The position numbers and the translations under genes were made by a program. The notes below the pieces were generated by a model. That model did not search any database, was not told where the DNA came from, and worked only from the letters and a program-made list of their open reading frames with translations. Shown one piece after another: positions 34,245 to 43,545 of a DNA stretch of 64,000 nt (within the stretch, counting starts at the first letter, position 1; each line of letters starts with the position of its first letter). The DNA is from an uncultured Prevotellaceae bacterium. Its GTDB lineage: Bacteria > Bacteroidota > Bacteroidia > Bacteroidales > Bacteroidaceae. The DNA lies in contig ONMI01000005.1 in assembly GCA_900318915.1 (NCBI GenBank), positions 1-64,000 on the forward strand. The letters are read 5' to 3'.

Positions 34245-34286
34245 ACACAAGGCGGGATACCCTTCAAAGGGCATCCCGCCTTGTGT
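34245..34286. terminator. Convergent terminator between GH53 and the ABC exporter
   Basis: A perfect 14-bp stem (34245-34258 with 34273-34286) with a small inner stem CCCT/AGGG. It can serve both strands, though neither side has a long T-run. Confidence 0.7.
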
Positions 34287-34314
34287 GTCTGAAGTCAGCC
34301 TATTGCGCCCGCTA

Positions 34315-35985
34315 CTACAGTTTCTCAATTCTCAGCGTCTGGTCGCAATAGTCGATTACGGCCGGACGGTGGGTGATAAAGATGACGGTGCGGTTGTGCT
34401 TCGCCAGAATGTTCTGCAGCAGCTGGCGCTCCGTCTCCGGGTCAAGGGCGCTGGTAGCCTCGTCGAAGAGCATCACGGCGCGGTCGCGCAGCAAGGCGCG
34501 GGCAATGGCGATGCGCTGGGCCTGTCCTTCGCTGAGACCGCCGCCCGACTCGGAACACACAGTGTCGAGGCCATCGGGCAGTTCCATCACGAAGTCGGCG
34601 CAGCTGGTGTGCAGTGCCTCCTCCATCTCCTGCTGGGTGGCGCTGAGCTTGCCCAGCCGCAGATTGTCGCGTATGGTGCCGCTCATGAGCGTATTGCCCT
34701 GGGGCACATAGACGAAATTACAGCGCGTGCGGGGCGACAGCTCACGGCTACGGTGCTTGTTGTAAATCTCCACCGTGCCCTCCTTGGGCTTGAAGAGCGC
34801 CAGAATCATACGTACCAGCGTGGTCTTGCCGGCTCCCGTCTCACCCAGAATGGCGGTACAGCTGCCCGGCGGGAAGTCGAAGGTGAGATGGTCTATCACG
34901 TTGATGTCGGCATCTTGATAAGCATACGACACATCCTTGAAACGAATACCGCAGGGCGAGCCCATCTCGATAGGGTCGCCCTGTTCCTCTAACGGGTTCT
35001 CCTCCAGTTCCATCAGTCGCTCGGCGGCCGTAAACACCGACACGAAAGCCGGCGCCAGACGGGTGAGGCTGCGGGCAGGCGTCTGCACCTTGTTCACCAA
35101 CTGCAGGAAGGCCGCCATGCCACCGAAGGTGAGCGTGTGGTTGGCCAGACGGAGCGCACTCCAGAGAAAAGCCACCAGGTAACCGATGGTGAATCCCAGG
35201 TTGAGCACCAGATTGGAGAAGACGGAGAAGACGGTGCGTTTCACCACCTTCTGTCTGAGCTCGCTCTGTGTATTTTCCAACCGGTTCACCATCTCGTCGT
35301 CGCTCTCCAGGGTCTTGATGAGCATGCGGTTCTGTATGGTCTCGGTGAGCACGCTCTGCACCTTACTGTCGGAGGTGCGCACATCGCGCGATAGCTCTCG
35401 CATCTTGCGCATATACACCCTGCTGAGCAGTATAAACACCGGTATCATGGCCACGATGATGAGAGAGAGCACCTTGTCCATGAAGAACAGGTAGAAGAAG
35501 GCACCCAAGAACATGGTGAGGGTAGACAGTGTGTTGGGTATCACCTCCGTCAGGAAGTTGATTACATTGTTCACGTCCAGCTCCAGGCGGTTGAGCACAT
35601 CGCCGCTGTGGCGGGCTTCCTTGCCGTGCCACTCCGAGCGCAGTATGCGGTCGAGCATGCGCTGCTGCATGCGGTTCTGCGCCTTGATGCCCAGAATGTT
35701 GCGTATCCAGATGCTGGAGATATGCAGGGCGAAGTCGATAAGATAAAGCAGGCCCATGAATCCCACCGCCATATAGATGCTGCCCTCCACATGGCCGGCG
35801 GCCACGTCGACGGCATGCTGCACACCCCATACCATGGAGAGGCTCACACCCACCTCCAACAGTCCGATGGAGGCATTGAGAATAGCCTGCAGGTGGTTGC
35901 CCTTCCAGGCTCTCCAGAGCCAGAGGAGCAGTTCCTTGACGGTATATTTACTCTCAGCAACCCTAAGATAACTTTTCAAGCCCAT
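34315..35985 (-). CDS. ABC transporter, fused permease and ATPase (MsbA/exporter type)
   Basis: 556 aa. An N-terminal six-helix transmembrane domain (about 20-315) is fused to an ATP-binding domain. Walker A is GETGAGKTT, the signature is LSEGQAQRIAIARAL (E instead of the usual G at the second Gly), and Walker B is VMLFDEATSALD with the H-loop in ITHRP. Such half-size exporters work as homodimers to push lipids, peptides or drugs from the cytoplasm. The substrate cannot be read from sequence. It begins 7 nt after the NAD kinase stop, so the two are co-transcribed though not functionally linked in an obvious way. Confidence 0.88.
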   Translation of the reverse strand: MGLKSYLRVAESKYTVKELLLWLWRAWKGNHLQAILNASIGLLEVGVSLSMVWGVQHAVDVAAGHVEGSIYMAVGFMGLLYLIDFALHISSIWIRNILGIKAQNRMQQRMLDRILRSEWHGKEARHSGDVLNRLELDVNNVINFLTEVIPNTLSTLTMFLGAFFYLFFMDKVLSLIIVAMIPVFILLSRVYMRKMRELSRDVRTSDSKVQSVLTETIQNRMLIKTLESDDEMVNRLENTQSELRQKVVKRTVFSVFSNLVLNLGFTIGYLVAFLWSALRLANHTLTFGGMAAFLQLVNKVQTPARSLTRLAPAFVSVFTAAERLMELEENPLEEQGDPIEMGSPCGIRFKDVSYAYQDADINVIDHLTFDFPPGSCTAILGETGAGKTTLVRMILALFKPKEGTVEIYNKHRSRELSPRTRCNFVYVPQGNTLMSGTIRDNLRLGKLSATQQEMEEALHTSCADFVMELPDGLDTVCSESGGGLSEGQAQRIAIARALLRDRAVMLFDEATSALDPETERQLLQNILAKHNRTVIFITHRPAVIDYCDQTLRIEKL

Positions 35986-35992
35986 AGCTGTA

Positions 35993-36877
35993 CTATCTTG
36001 TATCGGCCCCCCACATCATCTTCTCACGCAGCGTGGCGAAGTAGCTGTGGTCGGGGCGTTTTATAATTCTAATCACATACGGTGCCTTGCTGATGACGAG
36101 GGTGCGGTCCTCAGTGCAGTCTTGCGAACGGCCGTCGACGGCCACCAGGAACTGATGGCTGCGGCTGGTGACACTGAGCCGCACCACAGCCGTATCGGGC
36201 ACCACGAGTGGCCGCACATTGAGGCTGTGGGGCGCCACCGGAGTGAGGCACACCACTCCCGTGGCAGGAGCGAGGATAGGACCGCCATTGGAGAGCGAGT
36301 AGGCAGTGCTGCCCGTGGGGGTACTCACGATGAGTCCGTCGGCCTGGTAGGTCATGAGATACTCACCGTCAATCTCCGTGCGGATGGAGATCATCGAGGC
36401 ATTGTCGCGCTTCAGCACGGCGATATCGTTGAGGGCATAGGGACTCTCCAGGGGCCGTCCGTCGTCGGCCTGCATCATAATCACGGTATGCTCCTCCACG
36501 CGGTACTCTCCGCGCAGGATGGCGCGCAGCGAGAGTTCTATCTCCTGCGGAGTGATATCGGCCAGGAAACCCAACCGCCCCGTGTTGACACCCACGATGG
36601 GAATGCCCTTTCTGCCAACAAGCCTGGCGGCATTGAGGAAAGTGCCGTCGCCGCCCATCGAGATTACATAGTCGGCCTCAAAGTCACTGCCCTCGAACGA
36701 GGGCACACCGGCGGGCGGCACATGCCCCCTCTGGCGTAGGAACTCGAGGAAACCGCGCTCCACACACATCTCAATACCCTGCGAGGCAAGGTATTGCATG
36801 ACGCGGGCCGTGGAGACCGATTTCTCGGCCTGGTACACATTTCCGAAGATGGCGAACTGCAGTTTCTTTACCGGCAT
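35993..36877 (-). CDS. nadK: NAD kinase
   Basis: 294 aa from ATG 36877 (MPVKKLQFAIFGN); the longer frame upstream has no homologous look and crosses the promoter box. NAD kinase motifs are complete: SMGGDGTFLNAARL, NTGRLGFLAD, ALNDIAVLKRD and PTGSTAYSLSNGGPIL. It phosphorylates NAD to NADP in the cytoplasm with ATP. Length fits the family. It is the first gene of a two-gene unit with the ABC exporter. A box at 36972-36979 is the likely promoter, giving an 88-nt leader. Confidence 0.94.
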   Translation of the reverse strand: MPVKKLQFAIFGNVYQAEKSVSTARVMQYLASQGIEMCVERGFLEFLRQRGHVPPAGVPSFEGSDFEADYVISMGGDGTFLNAARLVGRKGIPIVGVNTGRLGFLADITPQEIELSLRAILRGEYRVEEHTVIMMQADDGRPLESPYALNDIAVLKRDNASMISIRTEIDGEYLMTYQADGLIVSTPTGSTAYSLSNGGPILAPATGVVCLTPVAPHSLNVRPLVVPDTAVVRLSVTSRSHQFLVAVDGRSQDCTEDRTLVISKAPYVIRIIKRPDHSYFATLREKMMWGADTR

Positions 36878-36971
36878 ATTCAGTGGTTTTTTCTTTCTTT
36901 TGCCATGTGGGCAGAGCCGGCTTGCCACAAGGTGCAGCCCAGCCCTCACCGCACAAGGCGGCATGAGAGTG

Positions 36972-36979
36972 CAAAAATA
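36972..36979 (-). promoter_or_regulatory. Putative -7 box of nadK
   Basis: TATTTTTG matches TAnnTTTG on the minus strand. It is back-to-back with the promoter of the DJ-1 gene at 37076-37106. Confidence 0.5.
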
Positions 36980-37075
36980 CATTTTTTTGGCGACAAAGAA
37001 AAATAAAAGGCCCAAAAACCGCCTCATTTCGCCATATCGGCCCAAAGGCCCGGAAACTTTTTATATAAAACAGAA

Positions 37076-37106
37076 TTGGCGGTGTGCCGAACATTTCGTA
37101 TATTTG
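37076..37106 (+). promoter_or_regulatory. Promoter of the DJ-1/recG unit (TTG-N20-TATATTTG)
   Basis: -33 TTG at 37076-37078 and -7 box TATATTTG at 37099-37106, 20 nt apart. Predicted start near 37113, leader about 38 nt. Confidence 0.65.
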
Positions 37107-37150
37107 CCACGCAGAAAGCGACAACGACAACAGTCTTCAAGAAAAACTAT

Positions 37151-37717
37151 ATGAAAAAAGCATACGTATTCCTGGCCGAAGGTTTTGAGGAAATCGAGGC
37201 CCTTACCCCCGTCGACATCCTGCGCCGGGGCGGTGTGGACGTGACGACACTGAGTGTGACCGGCCAGCGCGCCGTGACCTCCTCGCACCAGGTGACCGTA
37301 CTGGCCGATGCCCTTATGGAAGAGGCCGACCTGGAAAGCGCCGACCTGCTCGTGCTGCCCGGCGGCATGCCCGGCTCGGCCCATCTCAATGCCCACGAGG
37401 CACTGCGCGAGGCACTCATCCGCCATGCCGCAGCCGGCAAGGTGATAGGCGCCATCTGCGCCGCTCCCATGGTGCTCGGCTCGCTGGGGCTGCTGCGCGG
37501 ACGCCGCGCCACCTGCTCGCCCGGTTTCGAGGAGTGGCTCGAAGGTGCCATCTGCACGGGCGAGCTGGTCACCACCGACGGTCCTTTCATCACCGGCAAG
37601 GGCCCTGGAGCCGCCATGCCCTTCGCCTACACACTGCTCTCACTCTTCGTACCAGAAGAGGAGGTGCACACCCTGCAGGGCAAAATGCAGTTCCTGCAAC
37701 TCACAGGCAGAGAATAA
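37151..37717 (+). CDS. DJ-1/PfpI family protein (YajL-like)
   Basis: 188 aa from ATG 37151 (MKKAYVFLAEGFEEIEA), which lies downstream of the promoter; an ATG at 37076 overlaps the -33 element. The DJ-1 fold is shown by the Glu in GFEEIE, LVLPGGMPG and the nucleophile elbow GAICAAP with Cys103. Members act as glyoxalase-like, deglycase-reported or chaperone proteins in the cytoplasm under carbonyl or oxidative stress. Exact activity is debated for the family. It lies 18 nt before recG and is likely co-transcribed with it. Confidence 0.88.
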   Translation: MKKAYVFLAEGFEEIEALTPVDILRRGGVDVTTLSVTGQRAVTSSHQVTVLADALMEEADLESADLLVLPGGMPGSAHLNAHEALREALIRHAAAGKVIGAICAAPMVLGSLGLLRGRRATCSPGFEEWLEGAICTGELVTTDGPFITGKGPGAAMPFAYTLLSLFVPEEEVHTLQGKMQFLQLTGRE

Positions 37718-37735
37718 GATCCGAACGCAACGCAT

Positions 37736-39835
37736 ATGACCGACATACTGGAACAGGACGTGATGTACGCACCGGGGGTAGGACCCTCGCGCAAGAAGAT
37801 ACTTGAGGCCGAACTGGGCATCAAGACCTTCGGCGACTTGCTGCAGTACTACCCCTACAAGTATGTGGACCGTAGCCGCGTCTACACGGTGCGCGAACTG
37901 AACGCCGACATGCCCTTCGTGCAACTGAAGGGTCAGATACTGAGTTTCGACCTCTTCGACAATGGTCCCCGCAACAAACGGTTGGTGGCCCACTTCTCCG
38001 ACTCTACCGGCATCGTAGACCTTATTTGGTTCGCACGCACCCAATACATCACCAAGACCTACCGCACCGGCGTGCCCTACATCGTGTTCGGAAGGCCCTC
38101 TGTCTACGGAGGGCGCTTCCAGGTAGCACACCCGGAGATAGAGCCGGCCGAGAACCTGCAGCTCTCGGGCATGGGCATGCAGCCCTACTACAACACTACC
38201 GAGAAGATGAAGAAGGCGGGGTTCACCTCGCGCACCATGGAGAAAATAACGCGCGGCCTGCTGGAGCGCCTCACCGCTCCGCTCGAAGAGACCCTTCCTG
38301 CCTTTCTCACCCAAAGCCTGGGGCTCGTGTCGCGCGACGAGGCCATACGCCGGGTGCACTACCCCCACAATGCCAACGAGGTGGAGCGCGCCCGCTACCG
38401 GCTCAAGTTTGAGGAACTTTTCTACGTGCAGCTCAACATACTGCGCTACGCCAGCGACCACCGCCGCAAATACCGGGGATACGTCTTCTCACAGGTAGGC
38501 CATTTCTTCAACACCTTCTACCACAACCACCTGCCCTTCTCGCTCACCGACGCACAGAAGAGGGTAACGCGCGAGATACGAAAAGACGTGGGCAGCGGAC
38601 AGCAGATGAACCGTCTGCTGCAGGGCGACGTGGGCGCCGGGAAGACCCTGGTGGCCCTCATGGCCATGCTGCTTGCACTGGACAACGGTTTCCAGGCCTG
38701 CATCATGGCTCCCACCGAGATTCTTGCCGAGCAGCATCTGGCCACCATCAGCCAACTGCTCGAGGGAATGGACGTGAACGTACGCCTGCTCACCGGCATC
38801 GTGAAGGGGAAACGGCGCCAGGAAGTACTCGACGGACTGATGTCGGGCGAGGTGCAGATACTGGTGGGCACCCATGCCCTCATAGAAGACAACGTGCAGT
38901 TTAAACGGCTCGGACTGGCCGTCATCGACGAGCAACACCGCTTCGGTGTGGAACAGCGGTCACGCCTGTGGACCAAGAGCGAGCGGCCTCCCCATATTCT
39001 CGTGATGACAGCCACCCCCATACCGCGCACTCTGGCCATGACCATCTACGGCGACCTCGACGTGAGCGTGATCGACGAACTGCCCCCGGGCCGCAAACCC
39101 GTGGAAACCGAGCACTACTACGACCAGCAGCTCAGCACCCTCTATGAGGGCATACGGCGGCAGGTAAGGGCCGGCAGACAGGTCTACATCGTATTTCCCC
39201 TGATCAAGGAAAGCGAGAAGAGCGACCTGAAAAACCTGGAAGACGGCTACGAGGCCCTGAAGGAGGTGTTCGCAGAATTCAGCCTGAGCAAGATACACGG
39301 CAAGATGAAACCCCGCGACAAGGAAGCCGAAATGCAGCGCTTCCTGAACAAGGAGACACAGATACTGGTGGCCACCACGGTGATAGAAGTGGGTGTCAAT
39401 GTGCCCAACGCCTCGGTCATGGTGATACTCGACGCACAGCGCTTCGGGCTCTCCCAGCTGCACCAGCTCAGAGGGCGTGTGGGTAGAGGCGCCGACCAGT
39501 CGTACTGTTTCCTCATCACCCCTTACAAACTGAGCGAGGACACCCGTAGGCGCATCGACATCATGTGCCGCACCAACGACGGATTCGAGATAGCCGAGGC
39601 CGACCTCAAGCTGCGCGGGCCCGGCGATCTGGAGGGCACACAGCAGAGCGGAATGGCCTTCGACCTGAAAATAGCCAACATAGCGCGCGACGGCCAAATC
39701 GTGCAGACAGCACGCGAGGAAGCCCAGAAAATCATCGAACGCGACCCACTGGGCGAACTGCCGGAACACCGTCTGCTGTGGCAACGCCTCTATGCCCTAC
39801 GCCGCACCAATATCAACTGGGCCGCCATTTCCTGA
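37736..39835 (+). CDS. recG: ATP-dependent DNA helicase RecG
   Basis: 699 aa. An N-terminal wedge domain (about 60-150, an OB fold) is followed by superfamily 2 helicase motifs: GDVGAGKT (Walker A), DEQHRFGV (DEQH box), MTATPIPRT, and in the second lobe VVATTVIEVGVNVPNA and QLRGRVGRG. RecG remodels stalled replication forks and branch-migrates Holliday junctions. Length and motif order match the family. It follows the DJ-1 gene at short distance. A DEQH rather than DEXH-C box is usual for RecG. Confidence 0.96.
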   Translation: MTDILEQDVMYAPGVGPSRKKILEAELGIKTFGDLLQYYPYKYVDRSRVYTVRELNADMPFVQLKGQILSFDLFDNGPRNKRLVAHFSDSTGIVDLIWFARTQYITKTYRTGVPYIVFGRPSVYGGRFQVAHPEIEPAENLQLSGMGMQPYYNTTEKMKKAGFTSRTMEKITRGLLERLTAPLEETLPAFLTQSLGLVSRDEAIRRVHYPHNANEVERARYRLKFEELFYVQLNILRYASDHRRKYRGYVFSQVGHFFNTFYHNHLPFSLTDAQKRVTREIRKDVGSGQQMNRLLQGDVGAGKTLVALMAMLLALDNGFQACIMAPTEILAEQHLATISQLLEGMDVNVRLLTGIVKGKRRQEVLDGLMSGEVQILVGTHALIEDNVQFKRLGLAVIDEQHRFGVEQRSRLWTKSERPPHILVMTATPIPRTLAMTIYGDLDVSVIDELPPGRKPVETEHYYDQQLSTLYEGIRRQVRAGRQVYIVFPLIKESEKSDLKNLEDGYEALKEVFAEFSLSKIHGKMKPRDKEAEMQRFLNKETQILVATTVIEVGVNVPNASVMVILDAQRFGLSQLHQLRGRVGRGADQSYCFLITPYKLSEDTRRRIDIMCRTNDGFEIAEADLKLRGPGDLEGTQQSGMAFDLKIANIARDGQIVQTAREEAQKIIERDPLGELPEHRLLWQRLYALRRTNINWAAIS

Positions 39836-39900
39836 GCGCAAATATGTGTTAAATCGTCTGCAAAACCGTTAATCAAATAGGTTTTTCAGAAAGAATTTGT

Positions 39901-39908
39901 TACTTTTG
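39901..39908 (+). promoter_or_regulatory. Putative -7 box of the M23/LysM peptidase gene
   Basis: TACTTTTG matches TAnnTTTG. Predicted start near 39914 gives a leader of about 86 nt, and makes an ATG at 39926 possible but unlikely. Confidence 0.5.
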
Positions 39909-40000
39909 CACAGGTAAAATAATTTTTGTGCATTATTTGTGCCTTATTTTACCACAAGACGCTGGGCCTTTGCCCAAGAAGAAACAATAAAAAAGGGATT

Positions 40001-40954
40001 ATGAATTTCAGCAAGACGATAAAAACTTTTGTGACAACGATATTGGTGGCGGCGACGTCACTGCCCACGATAGCCCAGGACAAACTGGCCATGCAGGCTC
40101 CCGTGGACCGCAAACTGAAAGTACTCGACACACTGGCACTGCAAAGCGTGCTGGAGAGAGAATCGATGGAAATGCCCGCTTCGGCCCTCTATCAGGACTG
40201 GGACAACCGCTACGCCCACAAGGCCACGGCGCTGCCCGACAGTTTCCGCATCAACCTGCGCGGTTTCTGCATGCCCACACCGAGCCGTGTGATTACCTCC
40301 AACTTCGGCCCGCGCTGGGGACGCCAGCACAAGGGCCTCGACATCAAGGTGTATATCGGCGACACGATCCGCGCCGCCTTCTCCGGGAAAGTGCGCGTGG
40401 TGAGATATGAGGCCAAAGGCTATGGCAACTATGTGGTGATACGCCACAACAACGGTCTGGAGACCATCTATGGCCACATGTCGAAGCATTTGGTGAGAGA
40501 AAACCAGAACGTAAGAGCCGGCGACCCCATCGGTCTGGGCGGCAACACCGGCCGCAGCACCGGCTCGCACCTCCACTTTGAGACCCGCCTCTGCGGTGTG
40601 GCCCTCAACCCCGCCCTTTTCTTCGACTTCCGCGCACAGGACGTGACGGGCGACTCCTACCTCTTCCGCAAGAGAAACATGGAGTCGGAGTCGGCACGCG
40701 CCACCCGTGAGCGCGGCCAGAAAGTGACCGGCGGCTACACCCACGAAGAGGTGACCGGCAAGAAAGAGCCCGCACGAGCCACCGCCAGCGCCACAGAGAG
40801 CAAGAGCTCCACACGCTACCACAAGGTGGAACAGGGCGAGACCATCTACTCGATAGCCCGCAAATACGGCATCACTGTAGAGACACTGGCCAAGATGAAC
40901 CACATCGGTGACAACATGCGCGTGAGAGTGGGACAGCTGCTCCGCTACTCATAA
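40001..40954 (+). CDS. M23 peptidase with C-terminal LysM domain (cell-wall endopeptidase)
   Basis: 317 aa from ATG 40001 (MNFSKTIKTFVTTILVAATSLPTIAQ), a clean signal peptide. The M23 (lysostaphin-type) zinc site is visible: H110 and D114 in RQHKGLDIK, then HMSKHL and SHLHFE. A basic linker leads to a LysM domain (about 271-317, YHKVEQGETIYSIARKYGI). It should cut peptidoglycan cross-links in the periplasm and bind the glycan with LysM. All zinc ligands are present, so it is likely active and not an EnvC-type scaffold. It is a single-gene unit with its own promoter and a shared terminator. Confidence 0.93.
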   Translation: MNFSKTIKTFVTTILVAATSLPTIAQDKLAMQAPVDRKLKVLDTLALQSVLERESMEMPASALYQDWDNRYAHKATALPDSFRINLRGFCMPTPSRVITSNFGPRWGRQHKGLDIKVYIGDTIRAAFSGKVRVVRYEAKGYGNYVVIRHNNGLETIYGHMSKHLVRENQNVRAGDPIGLGGNTGRSTGSHLHFETRLCGVALNPALFFDFRAQDVTGDSYLFRKRNMESESARATRERGQKVTGGYTHEEVTGKKEPARATASATESKSSTRYHKVEQGETIYSIARKYGITVETLAKMNHIGDNMRVRVGQLLRYS

Positions 40955-40987
40955 ACCACACAGCAAACATTCCATTACCTACCAATA

Positions 40988-41030
40988 AGAGCGCTGGAAA
41001 ACCTGACGGTTTCCAGCGCTCTCTATTTTT
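40988..41030. terminator. Convergent terminator after the M23 peptidase
   Basis: A perfect 13-bp stem (40988-41000 with 41010-41022) followed by CTATTTTT on the plus strand. It also faces the minus gene that stops at 41047. Confidence 0.9.
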
Positions 41031-41046
41031 CACACGATTTTTCTCT

Positions 41047-41379
41047 TTACTTGCCCGTGGCCTTGCGGGTAGACGTGGCAGTGGCCTTCTTCTGCTGCAC
41101 GGTGACAGGCTGAGCCACACGGGCACGCGGCTGGGCCGTGGGCGACAGTTTCTGCTGACTGGGCTTCGCCTTGGGCTGTATGGTGGTCTGCGGAGCGACA
41201 GAGGCTTTCGGACGTACCGCTTTCTTACGGGCTGTGGTCCTATTCGACGGTGTCTTCTGCTGCACGGTGCCTACCGGCTGGGCTTTCACCTTGGCTTTCG
41301 TCTTGACCTCCTGGGCAACGGCACTGCCACAGAACGAGGCGGCTATCATGACCGCCATGCTGAGAACAAATTTTTTCAT
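41047..41379 (-). CDS. Short basic, low-complexity exported protein of unknown function
   Basis: 110 aa. A good signal peptide (MKKFVLSMAVMIAASFCGSAVAQ) precedes a mature part of about 87 residues built almost only from K, R, Q, T, A, V and P. It carries repeated motifs such as VQQK (three times) and runs like ARKKAVRPKASV and QPKAKPSQQK. No fold is expected. The charge is strongly positive, so it might bind peptidoglycan, lipopolysaccharide or nucleic acid, but that is speculation. It lies 36 nt after the GT2 gene on the same strand and may be co-transcribed. Codon use and the intact signal support a real gene. Confidence 0.7.
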   Translation of the reverse strand: MKKFVLSMAVMIAASFCGSAVAQEVKTKAKVKAQPVGTVQQKTPSNRTTARKKAVRPKASVAPQTTIQPKAKPSQQKLSPTAQPRARVAQPVTVQQKKATATSTRKATGK

Positions 41380-41415
41380 AAGCGTTTTATTGTTTGGGGT
41401 ATTATAAAAAGTTTC

Positions 41416-42213
41416 TTATTTCATCTTCCTAAGCACGGCCCGCACCAAGAACCATGCATGCATGGCGAGGGTACGCCCGAGCCCATAGTGGTGCCTCATC
41501 ACGCGGAAACGCTCCTTGAGCGAGGCGCGGTGGTTTTTCGTGGTCTGTCCCTCGTTCAGATAGTCCACCACGGGCTGATGCAAATGCAAGAGGCGCAAGC
41601 CCTTCTCATCGGCCTGGCGCATCACCCGTATGCACCAGTCCACATCGGCCGAGAAACGGTAAGAGAGGTCGTAGGGAGCCGCCTGTGCCAGGTCGGTGCG
41701 GGCATAGAAAGCCTGATGGCACACCAGCATGCCCTGGAGGAACGACCGCCAGGTGAGCACATCGGGCGGGGTAAGATGGCGCGGACCCAGGTAGCGGCCG
41801 TCGTCGTCGACGATATTGGTATCGCCGTAGAGCACGGCAGGCCATGCCTGGTCGGCCGTCTGTGCCTCTGCCGCCTTGCGGGCTATCTCGCTGAGGGTTT
41901 GCGGAGAGGGGAACTTGTCGCCGGCATTGAGGAAGCACACATACTGCCCTGTGGCCATGCGTAGCCCCTTGTTCATAGCATCGTAGATGCCCTTGTCGGG
42001 CTCTGACAGCCACCGCACGCTGTGTCCGTGACCCTGCCCGCTGTTGCTGTCATGCTCATACTGCTCTATCAGACGGCGTGTGCCGTCGTTGGATCCTCCG
42101 TCGATGATGAGGTGCTCCACATCGGCATAGTCCTGTTCCATCACACTCTGCGCGGTGCGCGGAAAAGTGTGCTCGGCACGGAAGGTCACGGTAACAATAG
42201 AGAATCTCATCAC
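41416..42213 (-). CDS. Glycosyltransferase family 2
   Basis: 265 aa (starts at 42213 or the next Met, 42210). GT-A fold motifs: FSIVTVTFRAEHTFPRTAQSV at the N-terminus, IIDGGSNDGT, SEPDKGIYDAMNKG, the DxD-like LNAGDKF and FSADVDW. It transfers a sugar from a nucleotide donor, probably to a cell-surface polysaccharide or lipid-linked glycan. There is no transmembrane segment, so it works at the cytoplasmic face. Its start overlaps the end of the GT4 gene by a few bases, so the two are translationally coupled. Confidence 0.88.
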   Translation of the reverse strand: MMRFSIVTVTFRAEHTFPRTAQSVMEQDYADVEHLIIDGGSNDGTRRLIEQYEHDSNSGQGHGHSVRWLSEPDKGIYDAMNKGLRMATGQYVCFLNAGDKFPSPQTLSEIARKAAEAQTADQAWPAVLYGDTNIVDDDGRYLGPRHLTPPDVLTWRSFLQGMLVCHQAFYARTDLAQAAPYDLSYRFSADVDWCIRVMRQADEKGLRLLHLHQPVVDYLNEGQTTKNHRASLKERFRVMRHHYGLGRTLAMHAWFLVRAVLRKMK

Positions 42214-43484
42214 AACAGGTAGTTTTTTTGTGCGAGCGCATGCTCGTAAACATCAATATACTTCATGGCCACATGAGGCTGTGAGTAGTTGAGCGCCACT
42301 TTCTTGAGCGCCTCGCGGCTCAACTCCTCATAGTTCGGTCCGCAGAGCACATAATACATGCCCTCGGCCAGGTCGGCGGCATCGCGCGGACGCGCCACAT
42401 AGCCGTTTCGCTCATGGTCTATCATCTCAGGAATGCCGCCCACGGAAAATCCCACACAGGGCACGCCGCAGGCCATGGCCTCCATCAGCGTGTTGGGCAG
42501 GTTGTCCTCGAGCGAGGGGAGCACATACACGTCGGCGGCCTGGTAGACCTGCACAATGCGGTTCACGTCGCTCACATAGCCTAAGGGAATGGCCTGCACG
42601 GGCAATTGCGCCGTGACCTCCTCGGCATGACCACCCAGGACAGCCACCACGGTATTCTCTTTCATGGCGGGATGTTGCTCCACCATTTTCTGCAGTGCCT
42701 CCACGAAATAAGGCATGCCCTTCCGCTCGTCGGTGACGCGCTGCGACACAAACAGCACCACCTTCTTGCCCTCAGGCAGGCCGACGGCCTTGCGGGCCTG
42801 CGTCTTGTCGCCGGCGCGGTAAAGACGGCTGTCTATCGGATTGGGAATATCGGTGATATACTGGTCGTGCAGGAGGCCGCTCTTGCGGGCCTCACCGGCC
42901 AACCACTTGCTGCAGGCCACAAAGTGGATGCTCTTGCCGCTGAGCATCTGTGTCTTGCGCTGCCACACCTTGTACGACAGGTCGCGCCGGCCACCGCCGC
43001 GGGGCAACAGCGGGCAATGGTGACAGCCCGTCTGGAAATGGGTGCATCCGCGGGCATAATGGCAGATGGATGAGGCCGGCCATAGGTCGTGCATCGTCCA
43101 TACCACCGGCTTGCCCGACTCCAGAATCTTGCGTATGCCCGTCAGCGAAAGCATGCCCTGGTTCACCCAACTGAGGTGAATCACATCGGCCTCCTTGAAT
43201 TCACGCAGGCGGGTGATGTCGGTGCCGGCACAAGCCGTATCGATCTCAAACAGATGCTTGCGCGAGAACCAGCAGCGCACAAAGATACTCCAACGCTCCC
43301 GAAGGAAATGCCACGAATGGCGCAGCCGGCTGGGCAGCGCCACCACCGACACATTGTCGCTCGTCTTCTCCGCCACCAGCAGTTTGGCTTTCACCCCGTT
43401 GGCGTTGAGCGCATTCATCAGCCGGCGTGCTGCCACGGCGGCTCCTCCCGTATTCTCGCTTGTATTGACTATCAGTACTCTCAT
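42210..43484 (-). CDS. Glycosyltransferase family 4 (GT-B)
   Basis: 424 aa from ATG 43484 (MRVLIVNTSENTGGAAVAARRL); the longer frame upstream overlaps the promoter box. GT-B features include GGAAVAARRL, VIHLSWVNQGMLS, WTMHDLWPASSICHYARGC, IPNPIDSRLY, and the donor site EDNLPNTLMEAMACGVPCVGFSVGGIPEMI. Cys-rich HYARGCTHFQTGCHHCPLL may bind a metal or be structural; it occurs in a subgroup of these enzymes. With the coupled GT2 it likely builds a surface glycan. No other polysaccharide genes lie in the window. Confidence 0.9.
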   Translation of the reverse strand: MRVLIVNTSENTGGAAVAARRLMNALNANGVKAKLLVAEKTSDNVSVVALPSRLRHSWHFLRERWSIFVRCWFSRKHLFEIDTACAGTDITRLREFKEADVIHLSWVNQGMLSLTGIRKILESGKPVVWTMHDLWPASSICHYARGCTHFQTGCHHCPLLPRGGGRRDLSYKVWQRKTQMLSGKSIHFVACSKWLAGEARKSGLLHDQYITDIPNPIDSRLYRAGDKTQARKAVGLPEGKKVVLFVSQRVTDERKGMPYFVEALQKMVEQHPAMKENTVVAVLGGHAEEVTAQLPVQAIPLGYVSDVNRIVQVYQAADVYVLPSLEDNLPNTLMEAMACGVPCVGFSVGGIPEMIDHERNGYVARPRDAADLAEGMYYVLCGPNYEELSREALKKVALNYSQPHVAMKYIDVYEHALAQKNYLL

Positions 43485-43537
43485 AGATTCATCATTAGCG
43501 CACGACGGCTGTAACACTTTATCATGCAAAGCAGCTA

Positions 43538-43545
43538 CAAATATA
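43538..43545 (-). promoter_or_regulatory. Putative -7 box of the GT4-GT2 unit
   Basis: TATATTTG matches TAnnTTTG on the minus strand. Predicted start near 43531, leader about 47 nt. Confidence 0.5.

Noticed and set aside
34570..34600. E for G in the ABC signature motif (LSEGQ) as a sign of inactivation
   Set aside because: Variant residues at this position occur in active half-transporters and the Walker motifs are intact.
36878..37045. N-terminal extension of NAD kinase to 37045
   Set aside because: The extra 56 residues do not look like the family and cross the putative promoter of nadK.
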